This document shows, in pieces, positions 1 through 11,385 of a DNA stretch of 64,000 bases. How positions within the stretch are numbered: the first letter of the stretch is position 1; each line of letters begins with the position of its first letter. The notes beneath the pieces are model-generated. The model saw nothing but the letters and a program-made list of their open reading frames with translations. It was not told the origin of the DNA and made no database searches. Both the position numbers and the translations under genes were made by a program. This DNA comes from Glandiceps talaboti (taxonomy: Eukaryota; Hemichordata; Enteropneusta; Spengelidae): contig NC_135556.1 of the NCBI RefSeq assembly GCF_964340395.1, positions 5,228,501-5,292,500 of the forward strand. Reading direction: 5' to 3'.

Positions 1-495
1 TGGAAGTGGCAGGTCATTGATATATAATAAAAATAGTGCTGGTCCCAAGACAGAACCCTGTGGGACTCCGCATGTTATTGGAGAATATGTAGAGTTAACA
101 CAATTAGAACAAACATATTGCTGTCGAAGGTAATCCCGAAACCACAAAAGGGGTAAACCTGCAAGTTTAGATAATAAAATATTGTGATTGATGGTATCAA
201 AGGCCTTTGAGAAGTCAGTGAAGATGCCTTCGTCTATCTGTTTAACAAGATGATTCACTAAGTTTATAACAGACAATTTTGTACTATATTTTTCTCGGAA
301 ACCATATTGGTGCTCATATAGTATTGTGTTATGTGTGATGAATGATCGTAAACGGTTGTCGACTAGTCTTTCTAAAACTTTGCTTAAAATTGGAAGGATT
401 GAAATTGGCCGATAATTGCCAGGAATTTGTTCTGATCCCTGTTTAAATAATGGTTTCACTTTTGCAATTTTGAGGGCATTGGGGACGTCACCACC
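1..495 (-). mobile_element. non-LTR retrotransposon, reverse transcriptase fragment (partial, runs off the window)
   Basis: Read on the minus strand, one frame is open across this stretch and encodes part of a LINE-type reverse transcriptase. Recognisable blocks in order are a [17 protein letters not shown] motif, a YGFREKYST motif, a [11 protein letters not shown] block holding the first catalytic Asp, and [21 protein letters not shown] next to the left edge. The FADD/YADD box would lie beyond base 1. About five residues seem to be missing just before the DFSKAF block, so the copy is probably dead. The 5' limit near 495-507 is abrupt. The frame has no Met, so it is an internal fragment rather than a gene start. 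Family level (CR1/L2/Jockey-like) is inferred from motif style only. Confidence 0.85.
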
Positions 496-507
496 GTAGG
501 CTGAACG

Positions 508-1821
508 AATTTATTGTATACAGATCTAGACATTTCAAAATGGACATTTAATATCTGTAAAATGTGACCGTCACCACAGCAACTCCTAATCCTTTAACAC
601 TTAGAGATTAACTGTGGAATTCGTGACAACGACCCAAGCAATCATTTGTCGTCTTGCAAAGGAAGACACCCAACATCATATTTGCACATGATACAGTTAC
701 CACATCACCCAAAGCCTAGACTTACTCAAGTCTCTGTGCTTTTTTCATTCTTTATTTGAATTATAATCATTTTTTAAACAAGTCTGTTCTTTTGTGAAAC
801 AATGACCTGGTGAGTGATTACGAAACGTATAGGAAACTACTAGTGTAAATGGGAAACAATACGAAAGGTTTGAGCATATTTTCCTTTGCAAAACTCAGTA
901 AAATGAATAACAAACTCAAATAATGTAAAAACTTGCGAAACTAAAAAGAAAAAGAAAATCTCCAAGGATTCTTTTGTGCAGGTTACACGGGCACTTGAAT
1001 ACATCGTCCCCTGACTGGATTAAATTTATCACCATGATGACAAAGAATTGCCAACAGTTGGTTGACAAGTCATATAGTAACTATGACAACAAGTATTGGC
1101 TGTCAATCAGTTGACAGCTAGTTCAATACATATGACAAAACACTTGATTGACAGCTCATGACTAGCGAGGAGCAATTTTGGTTGGAATGGAAATTGTCAG
1201 TGTTTGATAACATAGAATTGACTTTTAGAATTTCGGCATAAACAAATATTGTTTGACAGAAAGACACAGATTTTGAGATTTGTATCATACGAAAATGAAA
1301 GTAAGACAATATTAAAACCGTACGTAAACCGAATATTTTCTTTTGGATTCACATTCAAATCCAAAGTTGTAAGAGTGTTTTTTTTCTCAACAATTCTCCC
1401 TCAGTTATCTCTGTTTTCAAAATTGTCAGCACGCAATTACTCTCTTCTGTTCTATGAGTTACATTTTTCACATAGATTCCATACTCGTCCTTGTACGTAC
1501 TGGGTGTATTCAAGAGTAAAAACGTGTCGTCAACTGCAGGCACTGTTAGAATGTTGCACATGAAAAAAAAAAAAGATGGCAGACACTCATATGGGAAAGT
1601 AGTCGCATTTTGTTCCATTTCTGTGTATTGATAACACAGGACGATTTTGCAGTATTAAAAGATACCATAGCGATCTAGCAGGTGACTACGGTTTCACGAC
1701 TGGAAATCTATCACCCTAACTCAGGGGGTAAACCATTGGCAGCTTGCAAAAGTTGATAACACCATCGTGGAAATTAATACGCTCCTATTTTTTTGTTGAC
1801 ATATGGAGTAGTATTGTCTGC
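508..1821. other. intergenic, no gene recognised
   Basis: Short open frames here lack any family signal. The only structured part is 1040-1160, where TGTCAATCA-type motifs resemble those in the 5' flanks of the homeobox duplicons (exact decamers at 1100-1109 and 1145-1154). Confidence 0.5.
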
Positions 1822-1893
1822 GGCCCGTTGGTCTAGTGGCATGATTCTCGCTTAGGGTGCGAGAGGTCCCGAGTTCAATTCCCGGACGGGCCC
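1822..1893 (+). tRNA. tRNA-Pro (anticodon AGG)
   Basis: A full 72-nt cloverleaf can be folded. The acceptor stem GGCCCGT/ACGGGCC is perfect. The anticodon stem CTCGC/GCGAG encloses the loop TTAGGGT, giving anticodon AGG. The T loop is TTCAATT. The T stem CCGAG/CCCGG has one A-C mismatch where most tRNA-Pro genes have a pair. The A- and B-box regions look usable, and a TTTT pol III terminator follows at 1899-1902. The CCA end is not encoded, as expected in eukaryotes. The gene is isolated and has no A-rich tail, so a SINE origin is unlikely. Confidence 0.93.
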
Positions 1894-1898
1894 TGTAA

Positions 1899-1902
1899 TT
1901 TT
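1899..1902 (+). terminator. RNA polymerase III T-run terminator of the tRNA gene
   Basis: Four T residues begin 6 nt after the discriminator base of the tRNA-Pro gene, which is the usual pol III stop signal. Confidence 0.7.
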
Positions 1903-2276
1903 AGTATCTTCGATAACTTAATGGCGTACATGGAGGGATAAATGGTTTAACCAAAATTACATTTTGTCATATCGGCGGTTTTGAATATCTAAAAAGGAAA
2001 TCATCGCTCCATTGACTGATTATGCACGAAGGGGATTCATATTTTGCAAACAAGACGAGAATCAAAAGTTTATTTTTAGCAAAACATTTCGTTTGAAACA
2101 AAAATGAACTTCCTGCAAAAATCTTTATAATTTAGGGAGGCAAGATGTCAAAGTTATGGAAATCAAACGTAAAATGTTACTCTACCTACTCCGAACTGGG
2201 GACGCCCAATAGTTCGAGGCAAGACGTTAAGTATTTTAACAACACTTGCACACACACACGCTCAGAAGTATATATA

Positions 2277-2690
2277 CATGCATACATACATACATACATA
2301 CATACATACATACATACATACATACATACATACATACATACATACATACATGCATACATACATACATACATACATACATACACACACACAACATACATAC
2401 ATACATACATACATACATACATACATACATACACACATACATACATACATACATGCATACATACATACATACATACACACACAACATACATACATACATA
2501 CATACATACATACATACATGCATACATACATACACACATACATACATACATACACATACATACATACATACATACATACATACATACATACATACATACA
2601 TACATACATACATACACACAAACACACATACATACATACATACATACACACATACATACATACACACACACATACATACACATATACAAT
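2277..2690. repeat. CATA microsatellite (with CACA interruptions)
   Basis: About 410 bp of tandem CATA units with sporadic CACACA and GCATA interruptions. It lies just beyond the poly(A) signal of homeobox copy 1. On the gene's strand it is a TATG tract, as in the other four copies. Long open frames through it (Tyr-Ile-His-Thr or Met-Tyr-Val-Cys repeats) are artefacts of a stop-free repeat. Confidence 0.98.
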
Positions 2691-2735
2691 ATAAATATAA
2701 CACTAAACATATAACATGTGGAAAACCACAAACAA

Positions 2736-2741
2736 TTTATT
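2736..2741 (-). terminator. poly(A) signal of homeobox copy 1
   Basis: AATAAA on the minus strand, about 140 nt after the stop codon. It is conserved in position in all five copies. Confidence 0.75.
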
Positions 2742-2880
2742 CTATAAATAAGTTATATATGTACAGTTGATAAAATGTCACCCATTCGATGTAATAAAAA
2801 ATAACATACACGTTTTCTAAACTCAAGTACTGAACGTAAAGTTCAAAATATTACAATTGATGATTCGTGTGTTATGATCG

Positions 2881-3921
2881 TTAATTCTTCCGACTGGTTC
2901 GAAGGGCATCTGCGTTGTTGATACAGGGATCACATGGGAAATGGAGACGTTTTCTGACGCGTTGTAACTGTTCACGACGACTTGAAAACCAGTTCTGTGG
3001 GTAAGACGAACAAATATACCGTTAGTTATGGTCAGTTTGGTTTTACTATAAACACGAAATTATGACTGTGGCCAAGGCGATAAAATTACATATCAATATT
3101 ATTTTAAAAGTTCATATACTTACATTTACGAAGTCAAAGGTCAACCCAGTCACTTTCGCCAATCTTCGTCTGACGTCACTGCAAGGATACCGTTGTGTTC
3201 TGAATGTGGTTTCTAAGACTACTTCTTGTTCGGGACGAATGGCAGGTAAACATCTATGCGCGGTGTATGATCTAATAGTCAACACTGAGGGCGCATGGTT
3301 GATACGAATCCAATCAGCTATCGAGAGTTCTTCATCTTCGTGGATAACCATTGGTGGAGACAGCGTGGGAATGACGTCATCGCTATGGGATGGTGTATAA
3401 AATGGCTGGTTATCTGTAGTATCTGTAAAAAGATATGGATCGAAAACACGATATTAATAAACAGATAACACTTAAAACGGTGTGGAGATAGTTGTTAAAA
3501 CTTACAGTTTAAAATTAATATATGAAATCAAGTAATAAAAAAGGACGTGAATGAATTGTATATACTTGACTGCCAATCAGGTAACTTTAAAAAATGTCGT
3601 ATCATTTTTGAGAAATACTGGATAGATTTGAAGATGTTTATTCCAATTTTGTGTCACGTTCGTACTAGAGTTGTTGAATAGTCTGGAATAATTCCCTTTT
3701 AAGAGTGTAAGTATAAGGCAACAATGCTCACCTGAAAAACCAAGTTCATCCAAGATGTCATTAAGTTCTGATCTGGACACAGGTTCCGATGACGTGACGT
3801 TGCTTGGAGACGAGAAGGGGGGCAGACCAGTGGTGGCAAAGATGACTTGCATGTCGATGTCATCGATAGACGTGGCACCATGGTGAACTTGAACATGAGA
3901 GTACTGAGGTACAGCATACAT
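2881..3921 (-). CDS. divergent homeobox gene, copy 1 (three exons, intact)
   Basis: Coding exons on the minus strand are 3732-3921, 3124-3422 and 2881-2994 (190, 299 and 114 nt). They join in phases 1 and 0 to 200 codons plus TAA. Introns of 309 and 129 bp have GTGAGC/CAG and GTAAGT/CAG borders. Residues 118-177 form a 60-residue homeodomain with L16, F20, Y25, P26, L40, W48, F49 and R53. Position 50 is Ser and position 51, normally Asn, is also Ser. The start is the first ATG after the TATA box, with A at -3. Changes against the consensus copy are V19I, N23D, T118A (homeodomain position 1) and V56L within the homeodomain. The N-terminal half has no known domain. The C-terminus has a basic stretch and CDPCI. 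The protein is presumably nuclear and DNA-binding; class and targets are unknown. Confidence 0.85.
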
Positions 3922-4010
3922 GGTTGATTTTGATGTTGATAGTTTGAGAGGAGAACTGTTAAGTTGTAACTCTCTTGGCAGAATGATGACTATTCTTGTC
4001 AAACTTTCGA

Positions 4011-4078
4011 TTTTATAGACACGAAAACAATAGATTTGCATATTTTATCACTTGATAGTAAGATGACCTAGTCACGTG
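4011..4078 (-). promoter_or_regulatory. core promoter module of homeobox copy 1 (TATA box, octamer, E-box)
   Basis: On the minus strand, reading towards the gene: CACGTG E-box at 4073-4078, exact octamer ATGCAAAT at 4034-4041, and TATAAAA at 4011-4017. The TATA box lies about 90 nt before the ATG. The same order and spacing recur in all copies. Function is inferred from motif identity. Confidence 0.6.
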
Positions 4079-6529
4079 ATAACCCAACTATGTGCGGTTT
4101 TCTATCAAAGTTCCGGAGTGTTAATGTGACAAAAGTTGAATGAATCTTTGTAGAAAAGCCGCAACTTTGGTGTCTTCTATTGATCTAGACTCGGTTTTCG
4201 AGTCTTTTAACGCAAACATAGCGGAGTAAAGTTAATTGTGCAAAGCCTCACAGCCCAAATCACTACATCTATCGATTGAAATATTGGACAGACTTTTTCA
4301 AATACTAACCGACAGTATGGATTTTGTTTGATAATTCTTTCAATATCTTTCTTTCTCTGTTTATTTCTATACTTTCCTTTAATACGTACAATAATATAAA
4401 ATCGACTACAAATACAGGATTTTATTATCACCTGCATAACAATTATAACCATAGAAGTACCACCCATGCAATAATATAATAACGTTGAGAGTGTTGGTAA
4501 GGATAATCTATATTGGGTTGGGTCATTGATTATTACTAATAGTATTATTAGTAGCACCCAACTGACTGTATCAAAGTATATCCATTGATTATTACTAACA
4601 GTACTATTAGTAGCACCCAGTTGACTGTATCAAAGCATATTCTTCCTTGTCTGTGATCAAAGTAAATTATACCTAAGAAAATCAAAGTAGCAATTTGTCA
4701 ACCGTTGACATGAACCTGTCTTACCGAGTCATAAAAATGACGTCACCCCTTGTAGTTACCGACTGTTAAAGGGGCAATGCCAAAGAATAGTCCGACAATG
4801 AAATGAATGAATAATATATCGTTGAATTTGAATTCACGGAAGGTGTAGACGATTAGTGACGTCATTAACACATACTTCAGAGAACAATAGAAAACTAGGT
4901 ATGACATTGGCCGATTAATGAAAGAATACCAAGTTTAGAATTAATCTCATGTATTTGATGGCATGTATGTAATACGTTGACAACCACGATAGACGCACAT
5001 AATACAACACGAACGTGAAATGTCTAAAATGCAAAATGGGTTTTCCCCTTATATCAATAATAGATCCATGGTTAGCCTTATTTGACTAACAACGTACTGT
5101 ATGTTCCTCCTTTGTCCAATATTTTTACTGCCACGTGCACCACTTTCCACTTTTCACAAAGCAATGAAAACTATCATGAATGATCCAGATTTATACCACG
5201 TTGCAACGTTATATAAACACTCTAAAGTTAACATAGTGATGTGGACGGCATAACCATGTCCATGATTCTTCTGTACAACTCGTGTACGACAGTCATCAAA
5301 AACATAATATGTGTTTTGTATTTGCAAGTGTCCTTCATATTCTCATACAGTCGGTCGAAGAAACCACATTCCAATTTACCAAATCCTAAAATTAGTGAAT
5401 GTGCTGTGGAGATAACATGTTTATGATGGCGATATATCATTATGATGGAGATATACCGGTTGTTAACGATCATGTGTTCAATCGTGGAATCTCGTATTAG
5501 AGTAACATTATCAGTAGAGCTACACGGAATACATAGTTTAATTATTTTGCACTTGACCAACTTTTTGTACTAGCTCTGCCCATTCGCGCTAAGCAGAGCT
5601 TATTTTTCATCAGCCTGGCACCCCTATAGAGAACAGTGGTCTGAGGTGGCACAAAGTCTTGGACGGTACGCGGTGCCGTAAAAGAGGCTATGGTTTACGA
5701 GGATGAGCTCTGACAGAGATAGAGCTGTTTTTCACACCTAAATTGTAATCCTATTGTAAATTGTGTCTTTAAATCGACAACGTTATGCCGCCCTTTAATC
5801 AAAGGGATTTTGACAAAACCGACTTAGTTCTTCTGCCAAGACCCTATTGACAGCTAAGAGAATAACAAATTGGACACCATCCTTGTGATCAATTCAAACA
5901 ATGACAACGACTTACCGACAGTCGATAAGGTGGTAACTGGACACCAATCCTTGTGATTAATTAAGTTCAACAGAAGAAGTCAGTTACAAAGACTTACCGA
6001 TAGATGATTGACAGCTCACAGTGACTGAGGTGTCATTTTAATAAAGTTAGTTGTTAAGGTATTGAAACGTTTTTGACCGACTTACTGTACAGTTGAAAAT
6101 TACCAAAATATCATGAATGGATATAATTTAGGTCTGTGACTCATAACACTATAAGTCAATAGGCTATCGAAAGGAGAGTAGATTTAGAGTTCGTCGGTAT
6201 ATTCCAAAGGTTTTTTTCATTGATATTAATTAATTACGAGAATAAAAAGAAACATATGTCGGTGATAACATAGTAGGAAAATAACTACCAAAATACAAAT
6301 CCAACAGAGCGTGTGATAGGAATAAGGATGGTTTCAATTGTTAGAGACAGCAGGTGTACCATGGAAGTATTTGTATCACCCACGGTTAGACTATTAAGAT
6401 ACGTCGTGTCGCTCCGCCCTCATCGGCATGCTCTTATGCTCTGTGAAAGGGTTAACCGATGAGAGCGCCCCGTCACGGTGTATCATACAGACTGCAGTGT
6501 ACAGGGAGGTGTATTGGAACATTGACCCC

Positions 6530-9475
6530 ATAACATTGTTCTATTGCAGTTTATGATGGGAATAGAATGGAATAATTTGTTGCTAGAATGGTGATTGTCC
6601 AACCTATATTAAAATGGAATAATACTCCTTAGTAACATTTGTAAACAAGTGACTTTGTTCTATTGCAATGTATGGTGGGAATAGAATAGAATAATTTGAT
6701 GGTAGAATGGTGATTGTCCAACCTATATTAAATGGAATAATACTCCTTAGTAACATTTGTAAACAATTAACTGTGTTCTATTGCAATGTATGATGGGTAT
6801 AGAATAGAATAATTTGATGTTAGAATTGTGATTATCCAACCTATATTAAAATGGAATAATACTCTTTAGTAATGTTTGTAAACAAGTGACTTTGTTCTAT
6901 TGCAATGTATGTTGGGAATAGAGTATAATAATTTGTTGGTAGAATGGTGATTGTCCAACCTAAATTAAAATGGAATCATACTCCTTAGTAACATTTGTAA
7001 ACAATTAACTGTGTTCTATTGCAATGTATGATGGGAATAGAATAGAATTATTTGATGTTAGAATTGTGATTGTCCAACCTATAATAAAATGGAATAATAC
7101 TCCTTAGTAACAGTTGTAAACAAGTGACTTTGTTCTATTGCAATGTATGATGGGAATAGAATAGAATAATTTGATGGTAGAATGGTGATTATTCAACCTA
7201 TATCAAAATGGAATAATACTCTGATGGTAGAATAGTGATTATCCAACATGTATTAAAATGGAATAATACTCCTTAGTAATATTTGTAAACAAGTGACTTT
7301 GTTCTATTGCATTGCATGGTGGGAATACAATAGAATAATTTGATGGTAGAATGGTGATTGTCCAACCTATATCAAAATGGAATAATACTCCTTAGTAACA
7401 TTTGTAAACAAGTGACTTTGTTTTATTTCAATACATGATGGGAATAGAATAGAATAATTTGATAGTAGAGTAGTGATGGTTCAACCTATATTAAAATGAA
7501 ATAATCCTTCTCCTCAGTAATATTTGTAAACAAGTGACTTTGTTCTATTGCAGTGCATGATGGGAATAGAATAGGATAATTTGATGGTAGAATTGTGATT
7601 ATCCAACCTATATTAAAATGAAATAATCCTTCTCTTCAGTAACATTTGTAAACAAGTGACTTTGTTCTATTGCAATGTGTGATGGGAATAGAATAGAATA
7701 ATTTGATGGTAAAATGGTGATTCTCCAACCTATATTAAAATGGAATAATACTCCTTAGTAACATTTGTAAACAAGTGACTTTGTTCTATTGCAATGTATG
7801 TTGGGAATAGAATAGAATAATTTGATGGTAGAATGGTAATTATCCAACCTGTATTAAAATGGAATAATACTCCTTAGTAACATTTGTAAACAAGTGACTT
7901 TGTTCTATTGCATTGCATGATGGGAATAGAATAGAATAATTTGATGGTAGAATGGTGATTATCCAACCCTAAAATGGAATAATACTCCTTAGTAACATTT
8001 GTAAACAACTGACTTTGTTCTATTGCATTGCATGATGGGAATAGAATAGAATAATTTGATGGTAGAATGGTGATTGTCCAACCTATATCAAAATGGAATA
8101 ATACTCCTTAGTAACATTTGTAAACAAGTGACTTTGTTCTATTGCAATGTATGTTGGGAATAGAATAGAATAATTTGATGGTAGAATTGTGATTATCCAA
8201 CCTGTATTAAAATGGAATAATACTCCTTAGTAACATTTGTAAACAGGTGACTTTGTTCTATTGCAATGTATGTTGGGAATAGAATAGAATAATTTGATGG
8301 TAGAATTGTGATTATCCAACCTATATCAAAATGGAATAATACTCCTTAGTAACATTTGTAAACAAGTGACTTTGTTCTATTGCAATGTATGTTGGGAATA
8401 GAATAGAATAATTTGATGGTAGAATTGTGATTGTCCAACCTATATCAAAATGGAATAATACTCCTTAGTAACATTTGTAAACAAGTGACTTTGTTCTATT
8501 GCAATGTATGGTGGGAATAGAATAGGATAATTTGATGGTAGAATTGTGATTATCCAACCTGTATTAAAATGGAATAATACTCCTTAGTAACATTTGTAAA
8601 CAAGTGACTTTGTTCTATTGCAATGTATGTTGGGAATAGAATAGAATAATTTGATGGTAGAATTGTGATTATCCAACCTGTATTAAAATGGAATAATACT
8701 CCCTAGTAACATTTGTAAACAAGTGACTTTGTTCTATTGCATTGCATGGTGGGAATAGAATAGAATAATTTGATGGCAGAGTGGTGATTGTCCAACCTAT
8801 ATCAAAATGGAATAATACTCCTTAGTAACAGTTGTAAACAAGTGACTTTGTTTTATTGCAATACATCATGGGAAAAGAATGGAATAATTTGATAGTAGAG
8901 TGGTGATGGTTCAACCTATATTAAAATGAAATAATCCTTCTCTTCAGTAACATTTGTAAACAAGTGACTTTGTTCTATTGCAGTGTATGATGAGAATAGA
9001 ATAGAATAATTTGATGGTAGAATGGTGATTGTCCAACCTATATTAAAATGGATTAATACTCCTCAGTAACATTTGTAAACAACTAAGTTTGTTCAATTGT
9101 AATGTATGATGGGAATTGAGTAGAATAATTTGAAGGTAGAATGGTGATTATCCAACCTATATTAAAATGGAATAATAGTCCTTAGTAACATTTGTAAACA
9201 AGTGACTTTGTTCTATTGCAATGCATGATGGGAATAGAATAGAATAATTTGATGGTAGAATGGTGATTATCCAACCTATATTAAAATGGAATAATACTCC
9301 TTAGTAATGTTTGTAAACAAGTGACTTTGTTCTATTGCAATGTATGATGGGTATAGAATAGACTAATTTGATGGTAGAATGGTGATTATCCAACCTATAT
9401 TAAAATGGAATAATATCCTTTTGCATGGTAAATTTTGTAAAGAAATGACTTTGTTCTATTGCAGTTTATAAAATT
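6530..9475. repeat. tandem satellite, about 119-bp unit, about 25 copies
   Basis: Each unit contains, in order, a GGGAATAGAATAGAATAATT core, a GTGATTATCCAACCTATATT part, AATGGAATAATACTCCTTAG, and TTTGTAAACAAGTGACTTTG before TTCTATTGCAATGTATG. Units differ by scattered point changes and a few indels; one is partial near 7200. Variants differ in blocks (for example the CTTCTC-CAG type at 7500-7630 and 8930), which suggests higher-order shuffling. No coding potential. Confidence 0.95.
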
Positions 9476-9477
9476 CT

Positions 9478-9728
9478 GAATGATTCGGAATCGGATCTCC
9501 ACCCAAGACTACTGGTCTTGCTACTGCTACTGTTTATATGCAATATTTCCTCAAACTTTCATGACATAATACCAGTGTCTCTTCCAATCGTTCCAGTCTC
9601 TGTCTATACCCCAATGTCTTAGAACTCCTTACAGCAACTGGTACTACCGATTTACCACTGATTACGTCTCCAAGCGATTTGATAACTTCTGGTACAGAGG
9701 AGAGAGTAGGCCGACGAAAATCAAACAT
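9478..9728 (-). other. short element with a 64-codon open frame, inverted partner at 12340-12545
   Basis: The minus strand from 9728 has an uninterrupted frame ending at 9534. Its last 50 residues (VIKSLGDVISGKSVV, then RSSKTLGYRQRLERLEETL) recur at 12340-12480 on the plus strand with a one-base deletion. Non-coding similarity continues to the satellite junction on both sides. I do not recognise the peptide. It may be an exon fragment carried with the satellite or part of a mobile element. No splice or promoter evidence supports expression. Confidence 0.45.
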
Positions 9729-9729
9729 A

Positions 9730-11385
9730 CAATGTTACATGTTACGCTCCCCACTCATTCGAACTCGGGCACAAGTGAATAGTGTACACCAAGCATTATT
9801 ATAATGTGTACTGTGTAGATACACGGACAATCAACATTTAACTTGTAACCGGTTCTATTTGCATGTATATGTACTCCAAAGTTTGAAACTAGTAGGTGGC
9901 CATGTCTCCCATGAGCTGGAGTGTTTCCATCGTCTACAATGGCAATGTATCTTTATTGAACAATGAATAAAGAACGAGTTTATACTCGCTGATTCTCAAC
10001 AATTACGTGTATTAAAGTAAGTGATGTGCAATCAAGACAATTTGTCAGACAGTTTTGAAGAATAAATTATGCCTTTTACGGTATTTAGGAGTAAACCAGC
10101 AACGCCATTCTGCGTAATGGGGGCCAGGGAATAGGAGTGTTTGATTACAAATATTACTATTATTTATAAATATTTTACATTCTTGGGTAAGAGGGTAAAG
10201 AGTGAACAGCAAACAGCAAAGCTAGTCCACTCCGTCTCCCAGGTCACTGGCAGTGCACTACTTGTACAATTGAGGGCAGTATACAGGTAGACAGAAATTT
10301 ACACTACAAATAAATAAGATTCACATATTACTCATAGTTTATATTGTAGAAAGTAATTCCCGAAGTGAGTAGCGAAATTCATTCCTAGAAGACTCATGAT
10401 CAACACCAAGATAAACTGTTCCAAAATACAGTACCAGTATAGGAAATTGCAATTTTTTCCATTTCTGTGTTCATTTTTGGGATGACGAGATAGTCTTTGT
10501 CTTTACTAGGAATGCTATAGTGGTGAGTAGTAAAAGCACAGTAATCTGTTATATATGATGAGGTAAACTCAAACACGAATGTACATCTTTGTAGCTTATG
10601 CAGTTTGAAAATATCCATAATATGTAATTAGGTGAAAAGTTCAGTTGAGTTTGTAGTACGGTTACTGAAAGTTATGGCTCTGACTGCCATCTTCTGGGAG
10701 ATATAGATATTTAGTGAATGTGAATGGTAAGTGGAGCCTCAAACCTCCAGGCCATATGAAATGTGTGGTGTCAAAGAGCCTTGATGACCAAGACTACATT
10801 CTCGCAAGCCAGAGCACATACATTTGTTCTGAGTCTCGGACGGTGCCGTAAAGAGGCTGTGTTTTACGACGATGCAAGACTATGGCATTTACTGAATGAT
10901 TTTTGACACACAAACATATTGTCATACACGTGTTGCATCAGAAAACCTGGTCGGATGTCAATGTAATTTGTAGTGAGGATAAAAAAATGTGTTAAATATT
11001 GCATGGATATTGGTACAATAATTATGAAAGTTACAGCAATTTTTAAAAAAATTTTCTTTATGTATTTCAGCTGTAGAAAAATACGTATACCAAAGAATTC
11101 ATTATGTTACACATATTACCAGTTGCTTCCTGGCTGTTTTTTTCTAAACAACGGATTTTCCATTTCCAATACAGTCTGTTCTTAAACATGATGTCGTTGT
11201 TAGCAATAGCGATCAATATACATAATGTAAATTTAAAATACTCATTCGTCATCACAGATTCACTTACGCATTCAATCATAACGTTTAATTGGCAGACAAA
11301 GTCACGTGTCAAATAGTACATTTAAATTGATTTATTTCACACTCTTCTAGAAAATGATGATAGATATACAGTATTTACAATATGA
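9730..11385. other. intergenic between satellite arm and homeobox relic
   Basis: No gene recognised. A short dispersed repeat containing GGTGCCGTAAAGAGGCT lies at 10841-10870. It is also found in every duplicon and at 54628. A polypyrimidine/AT-rich stretch at 10990-11450 gives chance open frames only. Confidence 0.5.

Larger units (their letters stand above)
2208..6522 (-). repeat. duplicon D1 (inverted copy of the homeobox-bearing segmental duplication)
   Basis: The reverse complement of this stretch matches duplicons D2-D5 over their promoter-distal flank, gene body and microsatellite. It stops at about 6522, where the 119-bp satellite begins, and at about 2208, where similarity past the microsatellite fades. 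The 2-kb flank upstream of the gene (4050-6520) holds no gene of its own. It has the shared CRE, hairpin and TGATTGACAG elements (exact decamer at 6005-6014). Confidence 0.85.

Noticed and set aside
2145-2770. Long open frames of up to 189 codons through CATA/TATG repeats (also at 20630-21059, 36324-36622 and 43262-43774)
   Set aside because: A tetranucleotide repeat without stops is open in several frames on both strands. The His-Thr-Tyr-Ile and Met-Tyr-Val-Cys peptides have no start, splice or domain support.
6530-9475. CRISPR-like array
   Set aside because: The unit is 119 bp with no separate repeat and spacer parts, units vary throughout, and the locus is clearly eukaryotic. It is a satellite.
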